Origin: Shinisaurus crocodilurus
Lineage: Eukaryota; Chordata; Lepidosauria; Squamata; Shinisauridae
DNA length: 64,000 bases
Reading direction: 5' to 3'
Assembly (NCBI GenBank): GCA_021292165.1
Contig: JAHFWL010000296.1
Span: 62,001 to 126,000, forward strand
Below the pieces are notes generated by a model that saw only the letters and a list, made by a program, of their open reading frames with translations, was not told where the DNA came from and did no database searches. This document shows, in pieces, positions 33,458-44,747 of the stretch (position 1 is its first letter; the number at the start of each line of letters is the position of its first letter). Made by a program: the position numbers and the translations under genes.

Positions 33458-36067
33458 TCACCTTGCACAGCAATATTTCAGGAAATTGCATTTCCCAATG
33501 GAAATGGTGCCCTTACGACAATGGTTGTAGGAGCAGTAGCCACGTTTAGCGGCACATTCATCATACCCTTTGACCGATGCTTGGGTGTTCCCTGTGGAAA
33601 GAAAATAAGATGATTTAGATGTTGGTTGTGGTGCATAGTAGGATGAATGAGGGTTTGGGAGAAGGGCCAGAAGGCAGATGTGCTGGGTCCAGTTTAGAAG
33701 CCTTCTCCATACATATGTTCCTTTCTCCTTCCAGGGTCAAGGTGTGATCCCTAGTTTTACAGGTTTGCAGCAAATTTCCTTGCTGTAACTAGGGCCTATG
33801 GGTTAGAGCCTATGACAGTAGGAATATTTTATTTCACTATTTCACTTAATATATTTCAGTACTGCCCAATTTCCAAAGCTCCATTACATAACAACCATTT
33901 ACCTAAAAACATATAAACACAGAAACATATAAACATATATAAAACCATTTACGCACAAACATAATAACACAGAGACACACGGGCACACAGACCACACACA
34001 CAAACAAATCTACGCAATATCAACAAACTGAGAAAGGTCTTCCCTTTGTTGCCACATTCCGAGCGTGCCTCGGAGGAGGAACTCTGTGGATGGCCTCAGA
34101 CAATGAGCATAGTATATGGGTAGGTTCATATCAGAGGTGCTCCATTAGGTATTGTGGTCATGAGCTATGTCCTGTCAAGACCTTCAATGTGGCTTGGAAA
34201 CATACAGGCAACGAGTGCAAGTGGGCCAGAATTGGGGCTCTATGTTCAGACCTTCTGGTCTCTGTTATCAATCTGGCTACTGCATTTTGTACAAACTGCA
34301 AAAAAATATGTTCAAAGGTGTAGAGCACATTGCAGTAATCTAATGTGGAGATTACCAGAGCATAGACTGAAGTGAAGTTACCCCTGCCAAGATAGGGGTG
34401 CAGTCAGTGTGACCAACCAATGCTGGTAGAAGGCACTCCATGCCACGGTGGCCAGCTGAACCTCAAGTGACAAAGATGGCTCCAGGAGGACCTCCAAGCT
34501 ACGAACCTGCTCCTTCAGGGTGAGTGCAATCCCATTCAAAACAGAGACCAGAAGGTCTGAGTAGCCCCCTCCCATCTGGTCAGGAGAACCACCCGCTAAC
34601 AGCATCTCAGCCTTGTCTGGATTGAGCTTCAGTTCATTAACCATAATCCAGTCCATTGTTGCAGCCAGGCACTGATCTAGCACATCCACAGCTTCATCTC
34701 ATGTCAGCGGACTTCAACACTCTGGATGACCCCACCCAAAGGGTTCATGTAGATGTAAAATTGCATGGGGGACAAAACTGAACCTTCCAGAGCCCCATAC
34801 TGGAGAATATACGGGGCTGAGCACTATCCCCCAAACACCACCTTCTGGAGTCCAGAAGGATACCAAGGTCGATGGGATTGAAAGCCAACAAAAATTAAGG
34901 ACAGTCAAGAAGGCCAAGCTCCCCAATTCTCCCTCCTGACAGAGGTCATCATACAGGGCAATCAAGGGTGTTTCCATGGCAAAACCCATCGTGAACCCTG
35001 ACTGCTCAAGGATCTTGCCCAGGAAAGGAACACTGGCCACCGGTCTAAAGTTCCTGAGATTTTCTGGGTCCAGCAGGGAGGGTATTTTCAGGAATGCTTT
35101 CACCACTGCTGCTTTCAGACCAGTCCCTGTTGCAAGGGGGCGTTGATCAGATACTTGGCCCAACCGCCTGTTCCCTCCCTGCCAGGTTTTTGAAGCCAAG
35201 TGGGCAAGGATCCAAGATGGAAGTGTTTGCGCACACCTGTCCAAGTACCTTGTCTACATGCGCGAGCTGTACCAACTGAAATCAATCCAAGAAAACTGGA
35301 CAAGGCTGTACCCTGTACATCTCACCTGATTCAGCTGCTGTAACACTGGTCTCATTGAATGCAAGAGATTTTACCTTGGAAATGCTGGCAAGCATATTAC
35401 AGCAGGTCTCGGACAGATCCACACTCTCACCCACCCTATACCCCAGTGGAACTCAATTTTACTGCACATGGAAAAGGCAAGTAATTGCTATTTCTCCTCA
35501 TGGATTCCAAGCGTGAAACTAAAAACAGAACACTCTGCCCCAAACTAATCCTTTCAATGTGAAAATACAGGTTGACCAAGGCCGGTAGGTTTTTGACAGG
35601 CAGCAGAACTAGCACCTAATTACTGAGGTCTACTGTTGTTCAAGCAACTTAGAATACCTCCTCTGTGGGGTGCTCTAAGACAGAGGGCTCCCAGCATTAG
35701 CACTCAGGAGGAATTGTGCAGCTGCTCTGTCTTCTTCTACGTAGTGGAATTTCCAGGTCATGGAGAAAGAAATACAGAGCAGTAAGAAAGCATGGCAAGA
35801 GCAGGAGTAGAAGATGAAATGGCCTGGACCCTCCCTTTCACCCATAAACCTCCATGAATCATGGTGGGTGATGCCACCATGAAAGCCTTGTCCGGAAGCA
35901 CCATGTATGGCACAGAGGTGCTGATGAAGAGAAACATCATCATCGTGTTCCATCTCCTTTATTTTGAAACTCATTAATATTCTCAATAATATCCTTTTAT
36001 GAACTCTTACCTGCCCAGGCAGGAGTGCCAGAAAAAGAACAGCCAAGAGCAGGTAGGGGAGCTTCAT
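33458..36067 (-). pseudogene. Beta-defensin gene of unit A, out of frame by one base
   Basis: Exon 1 (36011-36067, 57 bases) encodes a signal peptide starting MKLPYLLLAVLFLALLPG and is followed by GTAAGAG. Exon 2 (33458-33591, 134 bases) follows TTTCCACAG and in its own frame codes for six cysteines spaced C-X6-C-X4-C-X9-C-X5-CC and a stop, an intact beta-defensin core. Unit B's exon 1 has 58 bases and reads GGGCCAG at its end; unit A has GGGCAG. With this base missing the splice is in the wrong phase: the shifted frame runs without cysteines to a TGA at 33478. Either a very recent pseudogene or a sequence error. The promoter is intact. Confidence 0.85.
34040..35310 (-). mobile_element. L2 LINE fragment in the unit A defensin intron
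   Basis: The minus strand carries L2 ORF2 reverse transcriptase pieces (NFRPVASVPFLGKILEQ, QSGFTMGFAMET, LNPDKAEMLL..G) with frame changes. The same element at the same intron place occurs in unit B (58100-59440) at very high identity; unit A lacks about 64 bp present there. Confidence 0.85.
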
Positions 36068-36119
36068 CTCAGGGTTGATCGAGCACCCAGTATTGCTTGT
36101 TGGATGGGGCACACTCCTG

Positions 36120-36197
36120 TATTTATAGGGAGATAGGATTGCATCATGTTGAATTGCTGATATAATTTGGTAATTGATGTGTGTTACTTCTATTGGT
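36120..36197 (-). promoter_or_regulatory. Defensin promoter, unit A
   Basis: Minus-strand TATAAATA (36120-36127), TGATGCAAT (36138-36146) and an inverted CCAAT box (36192-36197). The ATG is about 53 bases downstream of the TATA box. Confidence 0.75.
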
Positions 36198-36279
36198 CCT
36201 ACTTCAGACATTCTATTATCAACTAATTATTTACAGTGGGAAGGTTTCCATATTGGAAAGGCCCCAGGAGGGGGAGGGG

Positions 36280-36455
36280 CTGTAGCTCATTGGTAGAGTA
36301 CATCCTTTGCATGCAAAAGGCCCCAGGTCCAATCCCTGCCATTTCCAGATGGGGCTGGGAAAGACCCCTGTTTGCTTCCCTGGGTGCCCCCTGCCACACT
36401 GTGCAGACAACAGTGATCTAGACAGACCAAAGGCCTCACTCGGTATAAGTTGGGA
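36280..36455 (+). mobile_element. tRNA-derived SINE
   Basis: A-box-like TGTAGCTCATTGGTAGAG and B-box-like AGGTCCAATCCC, then a body ending in CGGTATAAG. It is orthologous in position to 5252-5435 and 60400-60570. Confidence 0.7.
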
Positions 36456-36689
36456 AGCGTTTGGGAGTGTCTCTCTGTGACCTCTGTTGAAGAGATGGAT
36501 GTAAACTGGGCACCAGCGTTGAGACTTTGTTTCCGTCCTATACTCTACAGCTCTTTCAAGCCTCCTTCCCCTGAGGCTCTTCCCCTGTTGTCTGAAGTCT
36601 GTGGGGAGAAGCCAGACATAGCAACCAGAGTGGCATGGCACAGGGGTTTCTCAGCAGGAGGCGGAATATCTTAGCCAGAGGCATCTCAC

Positions 36690-36906
36690 TTCCACATCTG
36701 CCACATTCTAGCTTGAAGGCATTGCCAGTCAGAGAGAGCCCTCTGAAAGCCATTAGGATCCATTAGTGTGTGCGAATAGACTATTCTAAGAGGTCCACCA
36801 CACTTGTGGAGGGGGAAAGCCTGTAAAAATCTAAGCCTCAACTGATAGTGATCCAACCATGACAAATGAGTAGATATTAAATCCTCCACTTTCCAGTCAC
36901 CATCAA

Positions 36907-36940
<34 letters not shown>
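36690..36940 (-). mobile_element. L2 fragment followed by an ATG microsatellite
   Basis: On the minus strand an L2 ORF2 linker (compare 63420-63540) leads away from a run of about eleven ATG units at 36905-36940. The unit B equivalent is 60840-61045 but lacks the triplet run. Confidence 0.6.
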
Positions 36941-36942
<2 letters not shown>

Positions 36943-36985
36943 CAGTATTTCTATACCGCTGCACATTTAAGTAAATTATATATAT

Positions 36986-37178
36986 AATGTACTGTTTTTG
37001 TTTGTTTTATATGTTATCTTTTTATTGTTCACCACTCCGGAATCTACTTAGATGTGCAGCGGTTTAGAAACAATAATAATATATATATTATTGTTTCTAA
37101 ACCGCTGCACATCTAAGTAGATTCCGGAGTGGTGAACAATAAAAAGATAACAGATAAAACAAACAAAAACAGTACATT
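36986..37178. repeat. Near-perfect palindrome, arms about 95 bp
   Basis: The sequence reads into its own reverse complement around 37082, with about one mismatch and a small central offset within an AATAATATAT core. Each arm contains a LINE tail (CACCACTCCGGAATCTACTTAG..GCAGCGG). Confidence 0.9.
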
Positions 37179-37189
37179 GAAAACAAACT

Positions 37190-39900
37190 AAAATTACAAT
37201 GGTGGTTGGACAACAGAGAAGGCTTCCCAGAACAAGGAGGTCTTCTGGTGGTGCCAAAAGCAGCATAATGTCGGAGCCTGCCTGACTTCCACAGAAATGG
37301 AACCGCCACAGTGAGGGCTCTTCTCCTGGTGGACTCCAGTCGGGCCAGTGGTCCATGAGGAACCACCAGGAGCATGCCATCTGATGACCTCCGAGGTCAG
37401 GCAGGTTGGTATTACCAGAGGTGCTCTCTGAGGTAACCTGGTCCCAAGTTGTTTCGGGCTTTGAACACAGGTAGTAGAACCTTAAACCTGACCCAGTAGT
37501 GAATAGGTAGCCAGTACAGTTCCTTCAGCAAAGGAGTTGCATGCTGAAAAGGGGCAGCTCCCGACAACAGCCATGCTGCTGCATTCTGCACTAGCTCAGT
37601 AGCTCCAGCTTCCAGAGGCCTTAAGGACAGCCCCACATAGAGTGCATTGCAGTAATCAATTTTTGAGGTTACTAGTGCCTGTATCACTGTGGCCAAGCTA
37701 TCCTTGTCCAGGAGAGGCTGTAACTGGTGAACCAATTGAAGATGGTAAAAGGCACTCTGAGCCACCATAGTCACTTGGGACTCCAGAGACAATGATCAGA
37801 CAATGAACCTGATCTTTCAAAGGGAATTCAACCACATCCAGAACAGACAATGAGCCTATTTCCTGGACTCGGGAACCACTCACCACAGGGCTTCCATCTT
37901 GCCAGGATTCAGCCTCAGTTTATCGGCCTTCATCCTGCCCATCACTGAGTTCAGGCACTGATCCAGGACCTGCACAGCCTCTTCTCAGTTGTCACAGGGC
38001 TATAGAGCTGTGTGTCATCAGTGGCTTCATATAGATGTCAAACAACATTGGAGACAAGATGGTACCCTGTGGAACGCCATAGCACAATTGCCAAGGTTCC
38101 GAGGAATAGTCACCCAATCTTACTCTCTGAAATCGGCCCCGCTGGTAGGACTGGAACCACTGTAACACAGTGCCTCCAATGCCCAACCTGCAAAGTCAAT
38201 TTAGAGGATATCATGGTCAATAGTATTGAAAGCCGCTGAGAGATCAAGTATAATTTAATGGGGTCACACTCCCACTATCCTTCACTCGATAAAGGTCATT
38301 CATGAAGGTGACCAAGGCTTATTCAGTCCCATAACCAGGTTAAAACCCAGACTTGAATGGGTCAGACTTGAATGGGTCCAAGACTGCCTGCAGTTGCTTT
38401 GCCATGAGTCTCTCAAGAACCTTCCCTAAAAGGGGGGTATTTGCAACTGGGTGGTAGTTATCAAATACATTTATTTATTTATTTATTTTCTATACTGTCC
38501 AATAGCTGAAGCTCTCTGGGCGGTGTACAACAATAATTAAAAACAAACAATAAAATACAGTTAAAAATATAATAAAACATTGTAAAATTTATAAAACCAA
38601 TGTTATAATATCTCTAAAATAAGTTAATAAAAACACGACTGCAAAAACAGTTTACCACCCCGCCATATACCATTTCATCATTAAAAGCCTCAATGTAGAG
38701 GGCAGTCTTAACATGGCACCTGAAAAGATAACAGAGTTGGCGCCAGACGGGTCTCAGGGGGGAGCTTGCTCCAGAGTTGGGGGGCTACCACAGAAAAGGC
38801 CCTCCTCCTTGATGCTGCGCTCCGAGCCTCATGTGGAGCTGGCAGTTGGAGGAAGGCCACAGATGTTGGGTCCAGAGTCGGTTTTTTCAGGAGGTGTCAC
38901 ACTCCTGCCTCCTTAAGGACAGCAGGAACCACCCCTTCATGTAGAGATGCATTCAAATCACCACTCCCTGGACACAACCAGCCAAACCCCCTCAGCTAGC
39001 TTTTATAAACCCGGAGACAGCCCCATGGATGTCATGGAGGCCATGAAGTCCCAAGCTGGAGCTCCAGAAGCAGCCTCAGCATGGAAATTAAAGTCACCCA
39101 GGACCACCGGCCTGGGTTCCTCCAACAACACACCTGAGACCACTTCTGCCAGCTTGGTCAGCGAGGATGCTGGGAAGCAGGGTGGGCGGTACACCAGCAG
39201 CATCCCCAATCTGTCTCTATGACCCAACGCCATGTGCAACCCCTCAAGGCCTGCTCCAAGGTGGAGTGGCTTCCTGGCGATAGAGATGGAACTTTGGTGA
39301 ATCATGGCAACTTCCCCCGCCCCCCCAGCCCTCCAGCCTATGCTGGCCTGACACAGCTCTGCACACCTGGGTACTTGGTGCAGCACCCAGCTCACCCACC
39401 AAGTCTCAGTAATATACGCCAGATTGTCCTTCCCATCTACAATTAATCCTTGAATGAGTGCGGTCCTATTGCGGACAGATCTGGCGTTAAACAGCAGCAC
39501 CGCAAGACAGGAGGGCTCAGTGGATGAGCTGCCAGATATGTGAGAGCGAGAGGAGGGGGTAGAAGGGGAACCATGTCTAAACATCTGTAGCCCATTCTGC
39601 TCTGATGTCCCAGTCCCCTCCTCCTGCCAAATCTTCTTCTACCCCAAATCACTGGGGTGGCGGCACCACCTCCACGGGTCCTGCATCAGGGTCTTCCCTG
39701 CACTTCCAGCCACGCCAACACTTTTCACGCACTCTCAGTCCTCACTCACAACACAAACAAATCCACAGCCACGCAAAACCTCACATGCACCAAACATCAT
39801 CCACTCATACGTCATCAACCCAGCACAATCACAAAATGAATATAAAATTGATCCGGCGGCAACACAAACAGGCAGACAGGCATATGTAATAGGGAGGGAG
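37190..39900 (-). mobile_element. L2 LINE, long but rearranged copy
   Basis: On the minus strand it has an endonuclease (39584-39003: CLAVLLFNARSVRN, VVLGDFNFHAE), reverse transcriptase (38186-37992: GYGVPQGTILSP-like) and the C-terminal end (37792-37412: KIDYCNALYVGL, LKELYWLPI). A second L2 3' tail (38460-38960) is nested between endonuclease and RT, and frames are broken. Confidence 0.8.
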
Positions 39901-40089
39901 AGGGGGAAAGAGGTGCACTCTCACCCTCGTGGCACCCCAAAGGGACAACCCAAGGAAACCTCAGGAGGCTGGTGGATCCCTAGGACCAGGAGCTTCCAAC
40001 AGCCCGGATGGTGTTCTACTGTGGCAAGGGAAGATTGCTGGAAGGCGAGGGAGGGTCATTTAGAAGCCAGGTCTTAAAGTGGTAAGGCA

Positions 40090-40900
40090 GTGCTCTTTCC
40101 CCAAACCCCAGAATCTCGTCACCGGGTATATATATTTATTGCTTAAACAGTGTTAGAGAATATCAAAACTATTCAATGATGAAACAAGCAACAGTTCTTT
40201 TGCTGCATCCAAGAGCAATGGCAAAACCAATGAGTGAAGGATAACCGATGTTTAGTGTAGCTGGATTGCAGACGGAATCAGTAATGCTCATGCTCCTTCA
40301 GTTGATACCAATTCCTCAGAATAGCAAGGGATGGGCTGCCATAATGGCCAGTCCATAGCACCTTCCGCTCTCACAGTACATAGCACCTTACGCTGAAGTT
40401 CTGTCAGAAAAGTTCCAAGCTCATTTTATATCTGAAAGTTACAGGACTATGCTCAGGAAACACAACACTCCCTTAGCAGATGGCCAACCTGGAAGCCCTG
40501 CCAAGAACTAAACGGAGTTGTCCGAAAATAAGATTCCAGACCAGTGCAGCTGGCTAATTATGAGATCAAGGCTCGAATGGTGCTGCATGCATGAAAGGAC
40601 CTATTGCTGTATACCACTTACTACTCATAATATATTTATCTTCCGCATATTCCCATTACAACAGATTACTACATGCAATACAAGTAGGATGATTAGAAGC
40701 AGAACAGAAATAGTGGCTAGAATATTTCTTATTAAAATTCTCGTTCTATTCCTCTCAACGAAGAAAACAGGCATAATTGAGATCTGACAATTACCTCTCT
40801 GGCAGGCATGGTTGGCAGAGCTTAGGCAATCATGTTTGGTCAGCTTCTCGTTCTTCCTGGATCTCTCTGCTCAACCATTTTAATATCTCACTATTTATAA
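40090..40900 (-). mobile_element. Relic of a second endogenous retrovirus (env tail and LTR)
   Basis: Around 40790-40620 on the minus strand a frame with a membrane anchor (ILATISVLLLIILLVL) and short tail resembles the C-terminal end of a retroviral Env. It is followed by about 500 bp of non-coding sequence with ATATAAAA and AATAAATATATA that could be an LTR. No second LTR or target duplication was seen. Confidence 0.35.
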
Positions 40901-41128
40901 CATTCTTCCAAACATTAACTCTAGTTCCTTATTTTCAAGAAACTGTTATGCAACTGGATGTAAACAGGAGCTTCAGACCCTGACTTATTCCTGCACCAGT
41001 CTTAAGAGGTCTTTTCCCTAACCCAGCAAGGGTTTCAGCTAACTTCAGAAGCACCCTCATGAATGTTCCTCTTCTCGTGAGATAAAGAGCTTTTCGCTTC
41101 CAGGAACTTGCTACCCCACCTGTGGCTG

Positions 41129-42247
41129 CAGGGCCGGCGCTACCACTAGGCAAACTAGGCGGCTGCCTAGGGCGCGTGGCTGAAGAGGGCGCAGAAATGC
41201 TGGTCTCCTTCCGGCCGACTCTTCCTCGCTGCCTGCGCGCTCCTGCCCCGCCCGGCCGCCATCACGCTCGGCTTTCCTTGGCGCCCGGAGCTAGGCCGGG
41301 TCAGGAGCATGCGTGGCGGCGGCCACCGGTCCGAAGATGCTGCGCGGTACGTGCTATCGACCTGCAGCCTCAGTCTGAATGCCTTGGCTCGCTCAGTCCT
41401 ATGTGAAGAATGCACTCAGGGACGTGCGGAGTGCTTCCCCCTCGCTTCTGAATAGTGTTCTGAGCTTCGCTGAGGAAAGAAGGATGGGGCGGCGGCGGGG
41501 GGAGGCATCCAGACAACTTCACAGCCCAGGCAGGCACTTCTCACTCGGGAAATCAAACCTTGCGCAGTCAAGTCAGAAAGGACAGCATTGGTGCTTGTGA
41601 ATGCAAAGTGTCTTTGAAGGGCTGAGCAACCTTTCCCCCCACCCCCCAGCTCAAGCACGTTGCTCTTGGAGGGCTCGGAAATGGGAAAGGCAAAGGAGAG
41701 CGCCGCTTCTCTCCCCGGTGCCCCCACCCCTTGCTTTCTTCAGGTGGCAAGCGCCTTGCTTGCCTTCACTTAGCGTGAGGGAGGAGAGCTCTGAGAGCTG
41801 AGGAGGGAGGCGGCTTTGAAGCACGAAGCTCCGCCACTACGTGTTTTCCTGGCGGCCGCGGCTGCAAATTGGAAGCAGCGCTGCAGTGTGATGGTTTTTT
41901 TCCATCCTCCCCGCTTTGCTTTTACCGACGGAGAAATATTTATGTTGCCGAGAAGGAACCAAAGGGAGGAAGACAAAAAGGGGGGGGCTGTGCATGCAGT
42001 TTTGTTTTGTTTTTTAACGCTAAAGCCTGAGGGGAAGAGTGAAATTAAAAACACTGGCTGGAAGCGGTGTTTCTCTCCCCCTCAAAGGGAGAAGGAGGGA
42101 AACTAGAGGATACTTCGGAGGGGATTTGTAGGGTCCTTAAGGGAAGCCTGTTGGCTGCCCTCATTGTGGCTGACACGGGGCCGCACGAGAGGGGGGGTGA
42201 TAAATATAATTTTGCCTAGGGCGCCAAACTGCCCTCCACCGGTCATG
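41129..42247. mobile_element. hAT element derivative, 1.1 kb, no transposase
   Basis: Termini CAGGGCCGGCGC and the inverse of CATGACCGGTGG. The flanking octamers TGTGGCTG (41121-41128) and TGTGGCCA (42248-42255) match at six of eight bases. It shares both ends with the 164-bp MITE at 15614. The GC-rich interior holds no credible protein. Confidence 0.8.
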
Positions 42248-42255
42248 TGTGGCCA

Positions 42256-43400
42256 GGTGCATCATGCAGTTCCAAGAACACATTCACACACCCCTTTAAG
42301 CTAGATCATAGCAGCATATATAGAATTAATCACACTAGACTTGAAGTTAGCACACAGATTATAATGAATCCTATGAAATACAATGAATTCTTCTAAACAA
42401 TACAGGTTACATTCATACCTTGTGGCAGGAGGATCTCATTTCAAGCTGCTTTTCACTGCAGCCACACACTGGGTCAACATTTTCATTGGGCTGTCCACCA
42501 CAACACAAAGATTCCTTTTTTGGTCAGTTACCACTAGCTCAGATCCCACCAGCTTATAATTGAAGTTGGCTATTTTGCCCCAACATGCATCACTTTAGAA
42601 ATTTGTTCGGCATACAAAGCATGCACTTTGCTATGGAGCTGACATTCCTCCCCAAGGACTGGTGTTCCCTACGCGTGTGGCTCCTACTTGCTCCTTCGTA
42701 AATCAAGAGATATAACCAGCGCAACAAGGGTCTCCAGTGTTCTGTTGTCACATGGAAACCAAACCTGTGAAACTGTGTTAGAATCTGTGACAACTATTGG
42801 TTGAACTGTCTTCTCCTATACCAGTCTGCCTGGTCCCTGAGATCATCTTCTGATGCTCTCAGCTAGCAGAGAGAGAGAGAGAGAGAGAGCCTTTTCAGTA
42901 GATGGCTCCATGCCTCCGTAATGGCTTCCCTAGGAAAGCTTGCCTAGCACCTGTGCTGATGTCATTTCGGCAACATAGGAAGAAGATTGTTGCATTTTCT
43001 TTGTTTTGGGCATTTTAGTGCTTTTAGTGTTTTTGTCATCTTGGGATTTTTACTGTTCAAACGCTAGTATGGCAGTGAATCTACAGATGCAGTTGATATG
43101 TATTATAATTTTTTTTTGGCCTATTGTGCCTTGTTCTCTTTTTATTGTATACTGTTATTGTAATGGCTAAATTCTAATCTGGGTTCCTTGCTGCCTGGGG
43201 AACTCCAGTGGTTGAAGAGGGAAGGTATAACCATATTAAATAAACAAAGAAGTCAGTCAGTCAGTCAGTGGAAGTGGGGTGTATGAATTAAGTTGGGTGT
43301 ATGAATTTAACTATTACATTTCTGAATGAATTGCAAAGGAACACGTTTCTCTGTCTCTGCTTCTCAGTCTCTGTCTCTCATACACACACTGTTGTGAGGC
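42256..43400. other. Unit C flank, homologous to 54170-54760; no gene
   Basis: From about 42810 it aligns with the unit B flank (ACCAGTCTG..GGTCCC.GAGAT, then CTTGGGA.TTTT and GGAACTCCAGTGG.TGAA). Contains GA (42870-42888) and TCAG (43250-43270) microsatellites. 42256-42800 holds nothing recognisable. Confidence 0.5.
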
Positions 43401-43409
43401 CAAAAAGAA

Positions 43410-44134
43410 AAGAAAGCAAATTTGCTAAGCAATTTCCGAAATTTATATGTCAGTGGAGAATTTTTTAAAAACTGTTTGGAGATGGTATTTGATTCCAGTA
43501 AGATTAAATAAAATAGATAGTAATTGTGCTCCATTGTGTTGGAGAGGATGCCAGGAACTTGGTACTTATGCTCATATGTGGTGGAGCTGTAAAAGCGTAT
43601 TGGATTTTTGGAATAAAATTTTTGGAGAAATTTCAGAAATTATTGGTATTAATGTGGAGGTCTGTCCAAAATTAGCATTGTTATCAATAACGGAGAAACT
43701 TCTGTGCTCACAAGAGAAAAAGGAACTAATTGTAAGTTTATTAGCGGCAGGGAGATTATTGATTGCAAGGAATTGGAAAGTTCAACATCAGTATTTAATA
43801 ATAGACTGCTATAAAGAGGTTTGGGATATTGCTTTAAATGATAAACTAACATGTAGTATTAAATGTAAAAGGGGACAATTAAAGAAAAATAATTTTAAGG
43901 AAATATGGGGGTCATTTTTAGATTATGTTTTAGTAAAGGGGAAAGGGAGTAAGCCATGTCATGATATGATGTATTTTTGAAATATAGATTAATAATGGAT
44001 TATGTGGATAGAATTGGTTTTGGCCCCGGGTGACGGGTGCACCTGTAGTGTATGATTTGTAGGTTTATGTTTGTTTTTTTTTGTATGTGTGTTCTTTTAA
44101 AAAAATATAAATAAAATTTAAAAAAAAAAAAAAA
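43410..44134 (+). mobile_element. L1 LINE 3' end with poly(A)
   Basis: A 177-codon frame (43447-43980) is the C-terminal end of L1 ORF2 (VWRWYLIPVRL, CWRGCQELGTYAHMWWSC, ..FW..I). It is followed by a short 3' UTR and an A-run at 44118-44134. It is 5'-truncated and splits the unit C flank. Confidence 0.85.
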
Positions 44135-44149
44135 GGAAAATGTTTTCTG

Positions 44150-44330
44150 GAGCCAGATGAATGCTGATTCTGATGGTTATGAAAGGAATGTGAAGCAGTT
44201 GCAGGAGGAGAAATAAACTATTGCCCAGTCTTCCCTATATCTCAGGGTATGTTGCCAGTGGGGCCATCACTTTCTGATGACTGTAGAAATATAATAGAAT
44301 AAAAGAGAGTCCCTACTTAGTTGTCTAAAA
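44150..44330 (-). other. Block F, decayed copy (unit C)
   Basis: It has the same TATATTTCTACAG acceptor as in units A and B, followed by a diverged copy with in-frame stops. Confidence 0.35.
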
Positions 44331-44639
44331 CTACACAACCAGTTGTACAATATATTTCAAGTGTTCCATTACATTATTGTAATAATCCCAAGTGAGCAAT
44401 TCTGCACAGCCAGTGTGATTAGAATGCCAGACAATGGCCAACAAGTCACAGGTTCAAATTTCTATAGTTGTGAGCATCTGCGGTTGACCTTGGGCCAATC
44501 ACCATTTTTGAGACTGACCTACCTTGCAGATATGTTGTCAAGATAAAAAGTGATTATGGCAGGGAATAACTTGTATGGTACCCTGAGCTCTTTGGAAGGA
44601 GGGCAAGATGGAAAGCAATACCATTTATTTTTTTTTACA

Positions 44640-44672
44640 ACAGACATAAGGATCCTATATAGCTGCTGTTCT
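44640..44672 (-). pseudogene. Stump of defensin exon 2, unit C
   Basis: The flank on the high-coordinate side, including TTTCTTTCCATAG, matches the intron end before exon 2 of units A and B. Only about ten to thirty bases of exon resemblance follow before unrelated, SINE-like sequence with a TAA takes over. No cysteine core remains. Confidence 0.45.
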
Positions 44673-44747
44673 CTATGGAAAGAAAATGACATGATTAAAA
44701 TGCTGGTTGTGATGCAAAGCAGAATGAATGAGTGTTTGGGTGAAGGC

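Noticed and set aside
34714..35244. 176-codon minus-strand frame inside the unit A defensin intron
   Set aside because: It reads as broken L2 reverse transcriptase and its unit B counterpart is equally degenerate, so it is not a host gene.
36280..36360. Possible tRNA gene (A and B boxes)
   Set aside because: No cloverleaf could be completed, and three copies carry the same SINE body, so it is a tRNA-derived SINE.
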